Shown here: positions 6,708-6,896 of the stretch, piece by piece
Position numbering within the stretch: position 1 is the first letter of the stretch
Layout: the number at the start of each line of letters is the position of its first letter
DNA from: Fidelibacterota bacterium
GTDB lineage: Bacteria; Marinisomatota; Marinisomatia; Marinisomatales; TCS56
Assembly: GCA_030634675.1 (NCBI GenBank)
Contig: DAOWAH010000088.1
Location: forward strand, 1 to 6,896
Length of the DNA stretch: 6,896 nt
Reading direction: 5' to 3'
Notes under the pieces: generated by a model
Told to the model about the DNA's origin: nothing
What the model saw: only the letters and a program-made list of their open reading frames with translations
Database searches by the model: none
Translations under genes and position numbers: made by a program

Positions 6708-6896
6708 ATGTTTGATCAGCTAACTGACCGATTTGATACGGTTTTACGGAATTTACGCGGACTGGGAAAAATCACGGACGCCAATATCCAGCAGACTGCA
6801 CGTGAAATACGCCGTGCATTACTGGAAGCGGATGTGAATTTTAAAGTAGCCCGGGGGTTTGTAGAGCGGGTTGTAGAAAAAGCTCAGGGAACAAAA
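6708..6896 (+). CDS. ffh: Signal recognition particle protein Ffh, N-terminal part (cut by window end)
   Basis: The first 63 residues of the SRP54-type GTPase that binds 4.5S RNA and signal sequences of nascent membrane and secreted proteins, and docks with FtsY. MFDQLTDRFDTVLRNLRGLGK and the following EIRRALLEADVNFKVARGFVERV are the helical N domain, very close in pattern to bacterial Ffh. The GTPase G domain and the methionine-rich M domain lie beyond the window. The ATG at 6708 matches the usual family start; GAAAG ends 3 nt before it, and GGA lies 11 nt before it, so the ribosome site is ordinary to weak. A poor -35/-10 pair (TTGTTC 6652-6657, TAATTT 6675-6680, 17-bp spacing) could serve it. 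Any ffh promoter would lie inside the antisense reading frame described at 6424-6707. Confidence 0.95.
   Translation, partial: MFDQLTDRFDTVLRNLRGLGKITDANIQQTAREIRRALLEADVNFKVARGFVERVVEKAQGTK

Noticed and set aside
1..6896. CRISPR array, insertion sequence, prophage or integrase signal
   Set aside because: No regularly spaced long direct repeats, transposase or integrase motif was found on either strand.

Overview
The window looks like chromosomal DNA of a Gram-negative (diderm) bacterium. It encodes a LolA-like lipoprotein-sorting protein, a predicted lipoprotein with a clear lipobox, and periplasmic signal peptides, all of which imply an outer membrane. Base composition is moderate to AT-rich. 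Shine-Dalgarno signals are weak (AAGG/AAAGG), a TTG start is needed for hutU, and Gln follows two predicted signal-peptide cleavage sites. This fits the Bacteroidota/Marinimicrobia-like (FCB) bacteria, but that placement is inference; no rRNA or other phylogenetic marker is complete here.

Layout, left to right. The 3' end of a membrane protein gene, probably an exporter permease (1-93, +), is followed 49 bp later by a LolA-like gene (143-880, +); together they look like the end of an envelope lipoprotein-trafficking operon. Convergent to them are two tandem paralogous genes (961-2145 and 2269-3432, both -). Each encodes an exported alpha/beta-hydrolase of the esterase D/enterochelin-esterase type with a C-terminal TPR region; one is a predicted lipoprotein, the other has an ordinary signal peptide. 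A long imperfect hairpin sits between them. A divergent intergenic region leads into a zinc D-aminopeptidase of the DppA/M55 family (3594-4394, +). A GC-rich, palindrome-bearing 154-bp gap separates it from a convergent hutU, urocanate hydratase (4549-6195, -). Upstream of hutU lies about 0.5 kb of AT-rich DNA, then the first 63 codons of ffh, the SRP GTPase gene (6708-6896, +).

The conserved genes do not form one pathway. The left end concerns the envelope, the middle holds secreted hydrolases of unknown substrate, and the right half has amino-acid/peptide catabolism (D-aminopeptidase, histidine degradation) plus a housekeeping translocation gene. No other hut gene and no peptide transporter is in view.

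The least explained part is 6211-6707. On the hutU strand its leader can form a three-way-junction-like structure (6272-6341) closed by a 17-bp stem with two single-base bulges. The 3' arm of that stem can instead pair perfectly (one G-U) with a third segment nearer hutU (6240-6251), so two mutually exclusive folds are possible. Further upstream on the same strand is a reading frame of 115 codons (6427-6771) without a stop and without any ATG, GTG or TTG. It may be a decayed gene or one with a non-canonical start. These are the best candidates for something undescribed; neither is proven by the sequence alone.
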